This document shows, piece after piece, positions 1 to 8,846 of a stretch of 64,000 bases of DNA. Position numbers and translations under genes: made by a program. The stretch covers positions 186,001-250,000 of the forward strand of contig JALOAG010000002.1 in assembly GCA_023228875.1 (NCBI GenBank), in the 5' to 3' direction. Numbering within the stretch: position 1 is the stretch's first letter; every line of letters starts with the position of its first letter. Under the pieces are notes generated by a model. That model was not told where the DNA came from, did no database searches, and saw only the letters and a program-made list of their open reading frames with translations. The stretch is from Bacteroidia bacterium. GTDB lineage: Bacteria > Bacteroidota > Bacteroidia > NS11-12g > UBA955.

Positions 1-420
1 GAGAATGCCTTTTTTCCTGTCCCAACTTCCTCCTTTAATGCAGTTGAAGAAGGGTTAAACAATTTTAAATTCAAATTTGTAGCTTCAGAATGGTGTCCAG
101 TAAGAACACGGAAACATATTGCTTCACCGGCACAAGGCAGTGCATGCAAAAGGCTAAACATGTTTTTGCGATGGATGGTGAGAAAGGATTTTGAAGGAAT
201 TGATTTTGGTATTTGGACGCATATTCAACCGGCACAGCTAAAATGTCCTTTAGATGTTCATGTGCTTAGAGTGGCAATGCAATTAGGACTTTTAAATGAT
301 TCAAAATCACATTGGCAAAATGTGCTCAAGTTGACTGATGCATTAAGAAAGTTTGATGCTGCTGACCCGGTCAAATATGATTTTGCGCTTTTCGGAATAG
401 GAGAGGCGGGCGCATTATGA
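1..420 (+). CDS. TIGR02757 (DUF2400) family protein, 3' part
   Basis: The frame is open from the first base of the window to the TGA at 418-420, so this is the last 139 codons of a gene whose start lies to the left. Visible family signatures are TRKHIASPAQGSACKRLNMF, then FLRWMVRKD, IPLDVH-like CPLDVH, and the ending DPVKYDFALFGIG. These match the C-terminal half of the TIGR02757/DUF2400 family, common in Bacteroidota and of unknown biochemical function. The first in-frame ATG at 160 is internal and is not the real start. The gene overlaps the convergent pseudouridine synthase gene by 6 bases. Family assignment is confident; the role is unknown. Confidence 0.85.
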   Translation, partial: ENAFFPVPTSSFNAVEEGLNNFKFKFVASEWCPVRTRKHIASPAQGSACKRLNMFLRWMVRKDFEGIDFGIWTHIQPAQLKCPLDVHVLRVAMQLGLLNDSKSHWQNVLKLTDALRKFDAADPVKYDFALFGIGEAGAL

Positions 421-1608
421 GAGCTTTTTCTTTGCTCTTTTGAGTTGTGCTATTTCAGAGTTTTTAAGAAAGCGAAATTTTCCTCTTTCAACACCTTTTT
501 TGGTAAAAGGACCAAAGGAAACTCTGTCCAATTTTTCAACTGTGTGCCCCAATGCTTCAAACATTCTTCGGACAATACGATTTTTACCACTATGAATCTC
601 AATACCTACAATGGTCTTGTTGTTTGCATCCGGAAAAGCAATCAAATCAGCATACGCAACCCCGTCTTCAAGCTCTATTCCTGTTGCCAATTTTTCTAAT
701 TCTTCTAATGTAGCTTTACTTTTTAAGGTTACTTCATAAATTTTTTTAACATCAAATGAAGGATGTGTAAGTTTTTGTGCCAATTCTCCGTCATTGGTAA
801 GCAAGAGTACGCCTGTTGTTTTTCTATCGAGTCTGCCTACCGGGTAAACCCTCACATCAATTTCGTCTTTGATTAAGTCCATTACAGTTTGCCTGTCAGA
901 CTCGTCCTTGGTTGTAGTGATATAATTCTTGGGTTTATTCATCAAAATATAGATTGGTTTCTCAGGGAGAATTTTATTTCCGCGATATTTCACTTCATCT
1001 CTTTTTTCAACTTTAGTTCCTAGTTCTGTTACTATTTGTCCATTTACGGTAATGTACCCATCTAAAATTAATTTATCAGCATCTCTTCTTCCGCATATAC
1101 CCGCATTTGAAATATAGCGGTTCAAACGTATTGGCCACTCAAATTTCATGTGCTCATCAGGGTAGGCTTCTTCTTGGTATCGCTTGCCTTTGTTAGCTTT
1201 AGAGTATGGCTTGCGTTTGTCAAATGATTTGTTGTGCCCGCTTGATTTTCTGTTGTTTGGTCTGTCGCCTCTGTTAGCATATATTGAATATAATTTTTTT
1301 GACGGAGTTGACTCTCTTTCATTGTTCCCAAACTTTGCAGTTTGCTTTCTTGTAGAAGGTTTTCTGTATTCTCTTTCTTCTTGATTTCTGTTTTCAAAAG
1401 AAGATGAACGCTTTCTTGTATATGACTTCTTATCTTCTTTTTGAATATCGGAGTGGGTATCGGATTGGCGAGAGTTGAACCTTTTCTTTGAGAATTCTTT
1501 AACGTTAGTATCCGTAGATCGTTTTTCGGATTTGGGTTTAGAGAATGAATTTTCTGATTGAGTTCTTCTGCTTTTGGTTGGTAAACTCTTTTTAGGCTTG
1601 TTGTTCAT
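415..1608 (-). CDS. RluB/RsuA-type rRNA pseudouridine synthase with long basic N-terminal tail
   Basis: A 397-residue pseudouridine synthase, predicted to isomerise a uridine in ribosomal RNA. Residues 1 to about 155 are low complexity and rich in Lys, Arg, Ser and Asn, which is usual for Bacteroidota members and probably RNA-binding. An S4 domain follows (IRLNRYISNAGICGRRDAD to about 210). The catalytic domain comes next, with PVGRLDRKTTGVLLLTNDG holding the conserved Asp in GRLD, and the tail has SGKNRIVRRMFEALGH. These features fit the RluB subgroup, though RsuA or RluF cannot be excluded without alignment. ATG start at 1608. It overlaps the upstream convergent gene by 6 bases and lies 79 bases downstream of cmk on the same strand. 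Confidence 0.88.
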   Translation of the reverse strand: MNNKPKKSLPTKSRRTQSENSFSKPKSEKRSTDTNVKEFSKKRFNSRQSDTHSDIQKEDKKSYTRKRSSSFENRNQEEREYRKPSTRKQTAKFGNNERESTPSKKLYSIYANRGDRPNNRKSSGHNKSFDKRKPYSKANKGKRYQEEAYPDEHMKFEWPIRLNRYISNAGICGRRDADKLILDGYITVNGQIVTELGTKVEKRDEVKYRGNKILPEKPIYILMNKPKNYITTTKDESDRQTVMDLIKDEIDVRVYPVGRLDRKTTGVLLLTNDGELAQKLTHPSFDVKKIYEVTLKSKATLEELEKLATGIELEDGVAYADLIAFPDANNKTIVGIEIHSGKNRIVRRMFEALGHTVEKLDRVSFGPFTKKGVERGKFRFLKNSEIAQLKRAKKKLS

Positions 1609-1687
1609 CTGAGTTGATGGATAAGGTTACAAAGATATTCAGAATAGTTGTTTATTTTCCGAATCTATAAGCAGAACAAAGGTGAAA

Positions 1688-2365
1688 TTAAAGCAGCTCG
1701 GATACCCATTGCAACGCTAATTCTAATTGCTCCTCACGGGTTAAATTGCTATTGTCAAGCACTCTGGCATCATCTGCTTGTCTGAGAGGACTATCTTCTC
1801 GGGTTGAGTCAATGAAGTCACGTTCTTGTAAATTCTTTGCGATTTCTTCAATGGTGATATTAGGCATAAACTGTTTCATTTCATGAAACCGTCTTTGTGC
1901 TCTGATTTCAGGAGAGGCGGTCATGAAAATTTTGAGTTCCGCATCAGGTAGTACAACTGTTCCTATATCACGCCCATCCATAACAACACCTTTGCTCAAT
2001 GCAATTTGTTGTTGTTGTTTCACTAAAAATCTTCTTACCGGAGTCAGTGCACTGAATTGGCTGACATTTGCATTAATTTCCGGTGTACGAATGAAGTTTG
2101 CTACATTTTTTCCATTGAGGTATATTTCAAAAGAGTTGTTTGCAGTGTTTTGTTGAAATGAAATGGTAGTATTCTCAATGAGTTTTGCAATTTGTTGCTC
2201 ATCATGTGCCGTAATATTTTGTTGTAAAGCAGCCAATGTAAATGCTCTATACATTGCACCAGTATCGATACAAAGATATCCCAAACTATCTGCGAGACTT
2301 TTTGCTAATGTGCCTTTGCCACATGACGACCATCCGTCAATTGCGATATTGATTTTGTTAGCCAA
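1688..2365 (-). CDS. cmk: (d)CMP kinase
   Basis: Cytidylate kinase of 225 residues, which phosphorylates CMP or dCMP with ATP in pyrimidine nucleotide metabolism. The P-loop is near residues 11-19 (GWSSCGKGT), followed by YLCIDTGAMYRAF, the nucleotide-binding VVMDGRDIGTVVLPDAELKIFMTAS stretch and RRFHEM; these are classic Cmk motifs. Length matches the family. The P-loop reads WSSCGKGT rather than the commoner PSSSGKST, a mild variant that keeps GK(S/T). The ATG at 2365 lies 6 bases after the porQ stop, so porQ-cmk is probably one transcript. Confidence 0.95.
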   Translation of the reverse strand: MANKINIAIDGWSSCGKGTLAKSLADSLGYLCIDTGAMYRAFTLAALQQNITAHDEQQIAKLIENTTISFQQNTANNSFEIYLNGKNVANFIRTPEINANVSQFSALTPVRRFLVKQQQQIALSKGVVMDGRDIGTVVLPDAELKIFMTASPEIRAQRRFHEMKQFMPNITIEEIAKNLQERDFIDSTREDSPLRQADDARVLDNSNLTREEQLELALQWVSELL

Positions 2366-2371
2366 TGTTTT

Positions 2372-3433
2372 TTAATGATAGAATTCGTTAAGGTCTAAGT
2401 TTACAGAAAATATATTTGAATTATGTCCCGGAAAGAATCCGGCACTTCCATATTCTATTCTGATTTTTTTAATTTTTAATGCCAGTCCCCAAGAAAAACC
2501 GGCAACACCTTTTTTTACCACTGTTCCCAACTCTTGTCTTCGTTGATGATTGTAGCCAAAACGAATGTTGAAATTTTCACTCAGAAGTATTTCACCGCCA
2601 ATATTGATATGTCTAATGATTTTCTCTCCCAAAGAATACTTGGTATTAATAATCTGATTGTTTTCGTCAATTCTCCTGTTGAAAGGGTCGGTATAATCGT
2701 ATGTTAAATCCGGTTTTTGCAGGTTGTGCAACAAAATGGTTACTCTGAATGGGGCATGACGAGGCTTTAAGGTAGTACCTAAAGCAATATCAAAAGGCAG
2801 CATTTCACGCTCAGTTCCTCTGTATGAGAGTAATTGATAGCCGAAATTTCTTGCAACTAATCCCATAGACAAACCGATAGCAGTATCATGGTAATAACTG
2901 CCAATATCAAGAGCAACACCTGTTCCTGTATAAGTTTCTAAGGTTGAATAAATGAATTTGAAGGAACCTCCAACACTGAATTTTTCGTTAAGAGGTTTAG
3001 CCGCACTCACCCCAAACATCATATCATTGGCTCTGAATGTTCCCGTGCTTTCTCCGGTTTTATCGTATCCATCAAACTTTCCGTAGTTGAGATATAAGAT
3101 TTGAGAGGCAAAAGTCCATGTGTTATCTTGGTTGTTCAATCGCTTTGCATAAGATACATGACCGTAGTTTATGTCCTTGAAATAGTTGTTGTAATTGAGT
3201 GCCAAATTATTGTCGTGAGAAGAGTTTAAGGTAGCGGGGTTGGTAAGGGTCGTAGATAAATCAGAGTTGGGCACAGAAATAATGGTGCCACCCATTGAAG
3301 CTGATTTTGCACTCGGATCAAGTTTTAAAAAGGGAAATACCGCATTGCCTGCTAATTGTGCATGTACTTGAACGCCAAGCATAAGGTTTATGCACACCAA
3401 GAATATTTGTAAATAAACAGGCTTTTTTAGCAC
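2372..3433 (-). CDS. porQ: Type IX secretion system protein PorQ
   Basis: A 353-residue exported protein. It has a hydrophobic N-terminal signal ending near VQVHAQ, then GNAVFPFLKLDPSAKSASMGG with a downstream TNPATL. This N-terminal pattern, and a beta-rich body ending in NLDLNEFYH, fits PorQ, a T9SS-associated outer-membrane beta-barrel protein of the PorV/PorQ family. The start is GTG at 3433; no ATG would keep the signal peptide. A minus-strand TAAGTTTG box only 4 bases upstream suggests a nearly leaderless transcript. It is followed by cmk after 6 bases. The window contains several T9SS cargo proteins that such a system would export. Confidence 0.85.
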   Translation of the reverse strand: MLKKPVYLQIFLVCINLMLGVQVHAQLAGNAVFPFLKLDPSAKSASMGGTIISVPNSDLSTTLTNPATLNSSHDNNLALNYNNYFKDINYGHVSYAKRLNNQDNTWTFASQILYLNYGKFDGYDKTGESTGTFRANDMMFGVSAAKPLNEKFSVGGSFKFIYSTLETYTGTGVALDIGSYYHDTAIGLSMGLVARNFGYQLLSYRGTEREMLPFDIALGTTLKPRHAPFRVTILLHNLQKPDLTYDYTDPFNRRIDENNQIINTKYSLGEKIIRHINIGGEILLSENFNIRFGYNHQRRQELGTVVKKGVAGFSWGLALKIKKIRIEYGSAGFFPGHNSNIFSVNLDLNEFYH

Positions 3434-3437
3434 ACTT

Positions 3438-3445
3438 CAAACTTA
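3438..3445 (-). promoter_or_regulatory. Putative -7 box of porQ
   Basis: On the minus strand the bases read TAAGTTTG, matching the Bacteroidota -7 consensus TAnnTTTG. The box sits 4 bases before the GTG start of porQ, which implies a leaderless or nearly leaderless mRNA. This is a motif match only. Confidence 0.45.
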
Positions 3446-3495
3446 GTATATTCTACAACAACATCTGCAATCAGATATTGTATAAACTTGGAACT

Positions 3496-5985
3496 TTAGA
3501 ATGATTTTTTTGTGTTTTTTTCTTTGCTGCCAGCTTCTTTTACCGGTGCGAACAGGTTCTTAGGATTTTTTACTTTTTCGGTTGTCAAGCCAATTTCTAA
3601 TACTTCATGCATTTTCTTCACGTAGTGGAATGTCAATCCTTCTAAGTAGTTTTGAGGGATGGAGTCAATATCCTTTTTGTTGCCTTTGCACATGATGATT
3701 TCGGTGATACCGGCACGTTTGGCAGCTAATATTTTTTCTTTAATTCCACCTACAGGCAATACAGCACCTCTTAACGTAATTTCTCCTGTCATTGCAAGTT
3801 GTGCTTTGACTTTCCGTTGTGTAAACAAAGAAGCAAGCGCGGTTAAAATGGTAATACCTGCGCTGGGGCCATCTTTCGGTATTGCGCCTGCCGGAAAATG
3901 AATGTGGATATCCCAGTATGAGAAAATCCTATAATCGATACCCAACATTTCGCTGTTTGACTTTAAATAGGTGAGTGCAGTAGTAGCAGACTCCTTCATC
4001 ACATCTCCCAATTGTCCTGTGAGCGTGATTTTTCCTGTTCCTCTTGCCAGTGCTGTTTCTACAAATAAAATTGAACCACCCACGGGTGACCATGCCAAGC
4101 CTGTTGCTAACCCTGCTGTATCATTGTTTTCGTAGGTCTCTTTTTCTAGTTTTTCAGTTTCTAAAATCGTGTCAATATCTTCTGAAGTTATATTGGCATT
4201 AAAAGGCTCTTCCATAGCGATACTTTTGGCATTATGACGTGCTAAAGAAGCAATTTTTCTATCTAATCCTCTCACTCCTGATTCGCGAGTGTATTCTTCA
4301 ATTAGTTTTTCCAACACTTTGCCATTAATCTTAAACTCGGTTGCTTTGATACCGTGCAACTGTCTTTGTTTAGGAATTAAATATTTTTTGGCAATTTCTA
4401 CTTTCTCTTCTACAGTATAGCCATTAATGTCAATGATTTCCATTCTATCTAACAAAGCAGATTGTATGGTGTCTAATGAGTTTGCGGTAGCAATAAACAT
4501 CACCTTAGACAAATCATAATCTAACTCGAGATAATTGTCATGAAATGCATTGTTTTGTTCAGGGTCAAGGACTTCCAATAATGCAGATGATGGGTCACCT
4601 TTAAAGTCTCTGCCTACTTTGTCAATTTCGTCTAATACAAAAACCGGGTTAGAAGTTTTTGCTTTTTTGATATTTTGGATAATGCGCCCCGGCATTGCTC
4701 CTATGTATGTTTTTCTATGACCTCGGATTTCCGATTCGTCATGCAAACCTCCCAAAGACATACGAACATATTTACGCCCAATAGCTTTGGCTATACTTTT
4801 ACCCAATGATGTTTTGCCGACACCGGGAGGTCCTACTAAACAAAGGATTGGACTTTTCATGTCGCCTTTGAGTTTGAGCACTGCCAAATATTCTAAAATA
4901 CGTTTTTTTACTCTTTCTAAACCAAAGTGATCTTTGTCTAATTGCTCTTTTGCAGATTTGAGGTTGAATTTATCTTCGCTGTATTCATCCCAAGGTAAGT
5001 CCAGCATAAGTTGAACATAATTGAGAGAAACAGAGTAGTCCGGTGCCGCAGGGTTGATTCTGAGTAATTTTTCTAATTCTTTTTCAAAAGCATCTGCTGT
5101 CTCTTTGCTCCATTTTTTCTTTTTTCCTCTTGCTCTGAGATTCTCTACTTCCTTGTCAGGTGAGTCGCTGCCTAATTCTTCATGTATGGCTCGAATCTGT
5201 TGTTGCAGAAAATATTCTTTTTGCTGTTTATCAATATCAAATTTGACTTTAGATTGGATTTTATCTTTGAGTTCCAGCATTTGCATCTCTTTGGTTAAAT
5301 GCTCTAACACAAGAGTTGCTCTGTCAATCAGGATGTGTTTTTCAAGCAGTGCTTGTTTTTCGGCAATTGAGATATTGAGATTGCTTGCAATAAAATTAAC
5401 CAAAAATTGATTGCTATCTATGTTCTTTATAGCAAATGCGGCTTCTGATGGAATATTAGGAGAAAGCTCAATGATTTTAAGTGCAATATCTTTTGTAGAA
5501 GATATCAAAGCTTTGAGTTCACGAGTTTCTTTGGTAATCTCATCTTCAATGGCTTCAACTTTTGCAACAAAATATGGCTCAGATTTAACTTCTTCTTTTA
5601 CACGAAAGCGTCTTTTTCCTTGAATAATGACTGTGGTATTTCCATCGGGCATTCGTAACACACGCATAATCTGTGCTACCGTACCGATATTATATAATTC
5701 TGATAATGAAGGGTCTTCTTGATTCGGATCTTTTTGACCACAAACACCAATAGTCTTATTGCCTCGATTAGCATCTTTAATCAGTTTTATTGATTTATCT
5801 CTGCCTACGGTAATTGGGAAGATTACACCCGGAAAAAGTATTGTATTTCTAATCGGTAATATTGGCAGAGAGTCGGGAATGGATTGTTTGTTCATTTCAT
5901 CTTCTTCTTGTTGGGAAAGAAGTGGTAGAAACTCTTGATTATCAGCCTCCTCGTTAATAAATGATATTGGATTTTTGTCAAACAT
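3496..5985 (-). CDS. lon: ATP-dependent endopeptidase Lon
   Basis: Lon protease (LonA type), a cytoplasmic AAA+ protease that degrades misfolded and regulatory proteins. Order of domains: substrate-binding LON N-domain (LPILPIRNTILFPGVIFP), coiled linker (YFLQQQIRAIHEELG), AAA+ module with Walker A GPPGVGKTSLGKS and Walker B VFVLDEIDKVG, then the peptidase domain with catalytic Ser in PKDGPSAG and Lys in GGIKEKILAAKRAG. The frame is open to a TTG at 6021 (841 residues), but the ATG at 5985 (MFDKNPISF) is the better start and gives about 829 residues, a normal length. It lies upstream of porQ on the same strand, with a 62-base gap. Confidence 0.97.
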   Translation of the reverse strand: MFDKNPISFINEEADNQEFLPLLSQQEEDEMNKQSIPDSLPILPIRNTILFPGVIFPITVGRDKSIKLIKDANRGNKTIGVCGQKDPNQEDPSLSELYNIGTVAQIMRVLRMPDGNTTVIIQGKRRFRVKEEVKSEPYFVAKVEAIEDEITKETRELKALISSTKDIALKIIELSPNIPSEAAFAIKNIDSNQFLVNFIASNLNISIAEKQALLEKHILIDRATLVLEHLTKEMQMLELKDKIQSKVKFDIDKQQKEYFLQQQIRAIHEELGSDSPDKEVENLRARGKKKKWSKETADAFEKELEKLLRINPAAPDYSVSLNYVQLMLDLPWDEYSEDKFNLKSAKEQLDKDHFGLERVKKRILEYLAVLKLKGDMKSPILCLVGPPGVGKTSLGKSIAKAIGRKYVRMSLGGLHDESEIRGHRKTYIGAMPGRIIQNIKKAKTSNPVFVLDEIDKVGRDFKGDPSSALLEVLDPEQNNAFHDNYLELDYDLSKVMFIATANSLDTIQSALLDRMEIIDINGYTVEEKVEIAKKYLIPKQRQLHGIKATEFKINGKVLEKLIEEYTRESGVRGLDRKIASLARHNAKSIAMEEPFNANITSEDIDTILETEKLEKETYENNDTAGLATGLAWSPVGGSILFVETALARGTGKITLTGQLGDVMKESATTALTYLKSNSEMLGIDYRIFSYWDIHIHFPAGAIPKDGPSAGITILTALASLFTQRKVKAQLAMTGEITLRGAVLPVGGIKEKILAAKRAGITEIIMCKGNKKDIDSIPQNYLEGLTFHYVKKMHEVLEIGLTTEKVKNPKNLFAPVKEAGSKEKNTKKSF

Positions 5986-6035
5986 ACGCTTCGTTCTTTC
6001 AAGTGCGAGTAATAGATTCAATCAATATGCCAAAA

Positions 6036-7763
6036 CTATTTAAAGAATGCTTTTCTGCCAAATACTACTAAACAAGTAGTTGAGATAAACAGAATCAGGG
6101 CATAGACTATGGTCTCTTGAGCAGTCTTGAGCATTAGACTGCCAATGGTAAACAAAAATGAGTATGACATTATGACTGCCGAAACCCATGAAATAACCAA
6201 ATAGTAAAATGTAGCATTGTTGTTTTTTTCGGTTCTGAACTTTTTCCAGCCAAGTGGCGGTTGCACTTTTTCAAAGAAATTTTGTAAAGTACCTGTATCC
6301 TCGGGTTTAGTTATGAAGGTTACAATCAGCCATGCGATTGTTGTAAAGCAAAAAGTAATAAAAAATGTGTTAGGAAACAGAATGTTGAAACCGGCTGTTC
6401 TATTTAGGACTGTGATAACTATCATTACAACAAAGGGCGAAAAGGTTGCGGTAATTTCAGACCAAACATTAATTCTGTGCCAAAACCAGCGGAGAATTAG
6501 AACAGTTCCAAGTCCTGCACCACATTCCATCAAGAAAATCCAAGCACCTGCAATGGAATCCATAAATAAAGTAATAATAGAAGATGCAATCATAAAGAAG
6601 AGAATAATTAGCTTGCCGTAAGAAACCTTTTGTTTCTCCGAAATGTTCTTTTTAAGCGCAGGCAATACGTCATTCACTAAATAACCTGAACCCCAGTTTA
6701 GATGTGTGCTGATGGTACTCATGTATGCAGAAAAAAATGCTGCTAACATTAAACCTTTCATGCCGGCAGGCATATAATCCTTCATTGCCATTACATACCC
6801 CTCTTTGCCACTTCCGGGATAGAGAATATATGCACAAAGCGCAACAATAATCCAAGGCCATGGACGCAAACAAAGGTTGAGCAATTGAAAAATAAAAACA
6901 GACAGCCCGGCATCTTTTTGACTTTTGGTGCTTAAAATCCTTTGTGCAACATATCCGCCACCTCCTGGTTCATTGCCCGGATACCAAGTTGCCCACCATG
7001 CAAAACCCAGAAAAGTGATGAATGACAATAATGGTAGGGAAGGATTGTTGTTTTGCTTTGAAAAGTCAGGAAAAAAAGCCAAAGTTTCTGCCGGAATTTT
7101 CTCTCTTAATCCGGCTAATCCGCCTATCTCAGGAGATTGAACAACTACAAAAGCAAGCACTATACAACCAATCATGGCTGTAATAAACTGAAAGTTGTCT
7201 GAAATAATTACTCCTTTCAAACCTACATAAGTACTATAAATGGCAATAAGTCCCATCAGTATGAAAGAAATCAACAATGCCTGTGAATCGTCAACATCAA
7301 AAAATACTTTGAGTATGCTCACAAATGCAAGGTTGACCCAGCCCATAATAAAGACATTGATAAATAAACCTAAAAATGCTGATTTGAATATTCTTAGTCC
7401 TTTGGCATTTTTACCGGAATAGCGTAATTCAATAAGCTCAGCTTCTGTCTTAACACCCGAACGATACCAAAGTTTTGCAAAGAAAAAAGCAGTGAGCATC
7501 CCCCCAATAACAAAGTTCCACCATTGCCAATTACCGGCAATTCCATAACTTGAAACCATTTCTGTTACAGCGAGTGGGGTATCCACTGCAAAAGTTGTGG
7601 CAACCATAGAAATCCCGGCTGCTAACCATCCCATGTTTTTGCCTCCAAGGAAAAAACTATCATAGTTTTTTCCCGAGCCTCTACCGTACAGAATACCAAT
7701 GCCTATCGTTCCAATAATAACGATGGCTATAAACAGCCAGTCAATAAGTGTGATGTCTTCCAT
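6036..7763 (-). CDS. Sodium:solute symporter (SSS family)
   Basis: An integral membrane symporter with about 13-14 hydrophobic segments, starting MEDITLIDWLFIAIVIIG. Family features include DSFFLGGKNMGWLAAGISMVATTFAVDTPL near the N-terminus (the SSS sodium-site region), AELIELRYSG and a cytoplasmic insertion before the last helices. SSS proteins move sugars, amino acids, vitamins or anions with sodium. The large group with GGKNMGW plus a tryptophan-rich WWATWYPGNEPGGGGYVAQR segment is common in Bacteroidota, but its substrate cannot be read from sequence. The frame extends upstream to a TTG at 7829; the ATG at 7763 is preferred. It is divergent from the lipoprotein gene at 7865. Confidence 0.88.
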   Translation of the reverse strand: MEDITLIDWLFIAIVIIGTIGIGILYGRGSGKNYDSFFLGGKNMGWLAAGISMVATTFAVDTPLAVTEMVSSYGIAGNWQWWNFVIGGMLTAFFFAKLWYRSGVKTEAELIELRYSGKNAKGLRIFKSAFLGLFINVFIMGWVNLAFVSILKVFFDVDDSQALLISFILMGLIAIYSTYVGLKGVIISDNFQFITAMIGCIVLAFVVVQSPEIGGLAGLREKIPAETLAFFPDFSKQNNNPSLPLLSFITFLGFAWWATWYPGNEPGGGGYVAQRILSTKSQKDAGLSVFIFQLLNLCLRPWPWIIVALCAYILYPGSGKEGYVMAMKDYMPAGMKGLMLAAFFSAYMSTISTHLNWGSGYLVNDVLPALKKNISEKQKVSYGKLIILFFMIASSIITLFMDSIAGAWIFLMECGAGLGTVLILRWFWHRINVWSEITATFSPFVVMIVITVLNRTAGFNILFPNTFFITFCFTTIAWLIVTFITKPEDTGTLQNFFEKVQPPLGWKKFRTEKNNNATFYYLVISWVSAVIMSYSFLFTIGSLMLKTAQETIVYALILFISTTCLVVFGRKAFFK

Positions 7764-7808
7764 AGATTTAAATTGATTGAATTTTAGGGGGTGAATTTGA
7801 TTTTTGTG

Positions 7809-7838
7809 TTGTACAAATTGTATAAACAATTACATTTG
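7809..7838 (+). promoter_or_regulatory. Promoter, TTG-N19-TAnnTTTG
   Basis: TTG at 7809-7811, a 19-base spacer, then TACATTTG at 7831-7838. This matches the Bacteroidota housekeeping promoter. It would drive the lipoprotein gene starting at 7865 with a leader of about 20 bases. Confidence 0.6.
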
Positions 7839-7864
7839 CAAACTAATCAAAACAGAAACATATT

Positions 7865-8755
7865 ATGAAATTAAAGAAACTAACATTAGTCGTATTTGCG
7901 TTAGCAACTGCTGTTGCTTTATCAGTTACTGGTTGTAAAAAAGATAAAGGCGGGGATGATAAAGATGGGAAAGGTACTACAAAGCCTCAAAATGGACCTA
8001 TTATCGAATTTTATTCTACCGGTGTTGTCGGTGATTTGTATTGGACATATCAAAACAGAACCTTGGATCTTGGTGTGAAAGTAAATATTGGTATTTATAT
8101 AACATCAAAAAATAACAAGAAGGTGAGTAAGTTGCAAGTAATCAGAGAAAATATTTCAGGACCAGGTAAAGGGGATAAAACTACTGTTTTTGATACTACT
8201 CTCAATGAAGTATATGCAACCAAAACTTTAGTGAAAGAACAACTAAGAACAGACGGTGTAGTTGCTGCACAAATTGCGGTGTTCACAATTATTGCAACAG
8301 ATGAAGACGGAAATACTTCAGAAAAGTCAGTGGAAGTAAGCCCTGCTATCAGCGTTGACCAAAGAACAGGAACTGTTTGGAACAGAGATGAAGATATGGC
8401 TTTTGATTTATTACAAGCTGTTGCAGTTGCCAAAACAGTGGCAAAAGCTACACATGATATTGAGCTTGCTACTTCAGGTAATGGATTCAAATTTGTTTCA
8501 GGTAACGGAAGTAAATTTAAACTTTATACCGGTACTGCTGTAGGACTTGACAGATTTGGTAAATATGAAGATATAGACAATGCTTGGTCAACAAGTGGCA
8601 AAGAACTTACCGAAACTCCACTTTTAGAAGAGGAATCATCAAGCTATAAGTTTATTTTAATCAAATCAAGCCAAAACCAAAGAGTCTATATACTGCAATT
8701 ATACATTGTAGAAGATGACCATATTGAGTTTGATTATATCGGTGAGATTAACTAA
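7865..8755 (+). CDS. Hypothetical lipoprotein
   Basis: A 296-residue protein of unknown function. The N-terminus is a lipoprotein signal peptide with lipobox VTGC (Cys24), followed by a Lys/Asp/Gly-rich linker (KKDKGGDDKDGKG). The body is beta-rich, with a segment resembling an extracellular Ig-like repeat (AVFTIIATDEDGNTSEKSVEV) up to about residue 155 and a second, unrecognised half. It probably sits on the cell surface or in the periplasmic face of the outer membrane. It has its own promoter match upstream and a strong terminator downstream, so it is likely a single-gene transcript. Confidence 0.8.
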   Translation: MKLKKLTLVVFALATAVALSVTGCKKDKGGDDKDGKGTTKPQNGPIIEFYSTGVVGDLYWTYQNRTLDLGVKVNIGIYITSKNNKKVSKLQVIRENISGPGKGDKTTVFDTTLNEVYATKTLVKEQLRTDGVVAAQIAVFTIIATDEDGNTSEKSVEVSPAISVDQRTGTVWNRDEDMAFDLLQAVAVAKTVAKATHDIELATSGNGFKFVSGNGSKFKLYTGTAVGLDRFGKYEDIDNAWSTSGKELTETPLLEEESSSYKFILIKSSQNQRVYILQLYIVEDDHIEFDYIGEIN

Positions 8756-8778
8756 ATTCAACCATTTAATAAATAAAG

Positions 8779-8806
8779 AGGCGACCCATTGGGTCGCCTT
8801 TTTTTG
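8779..8806 (+). terminator. Rho-independent terminator
   Basis: Perfect 9-bp stem, AGGCGACCC at 8779-8787 with GGGTCGCCT at 8791-8799, loop ATT, followed by a run of T to 8805. It ends the lipoprotein transcript and separates it from pfkA. Confidence 0.9.
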
Positions 8807-8846
8807 TTTTTATTAAAACTGATTAATAAATATTTTTGTAGCGAAT

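Noticed and set aside
6217..6621. Plus-strand frame of 134 codons inside the symporter gene
   Set aside because: Antisense shadow of a clear membrane transporter; no features of its own.
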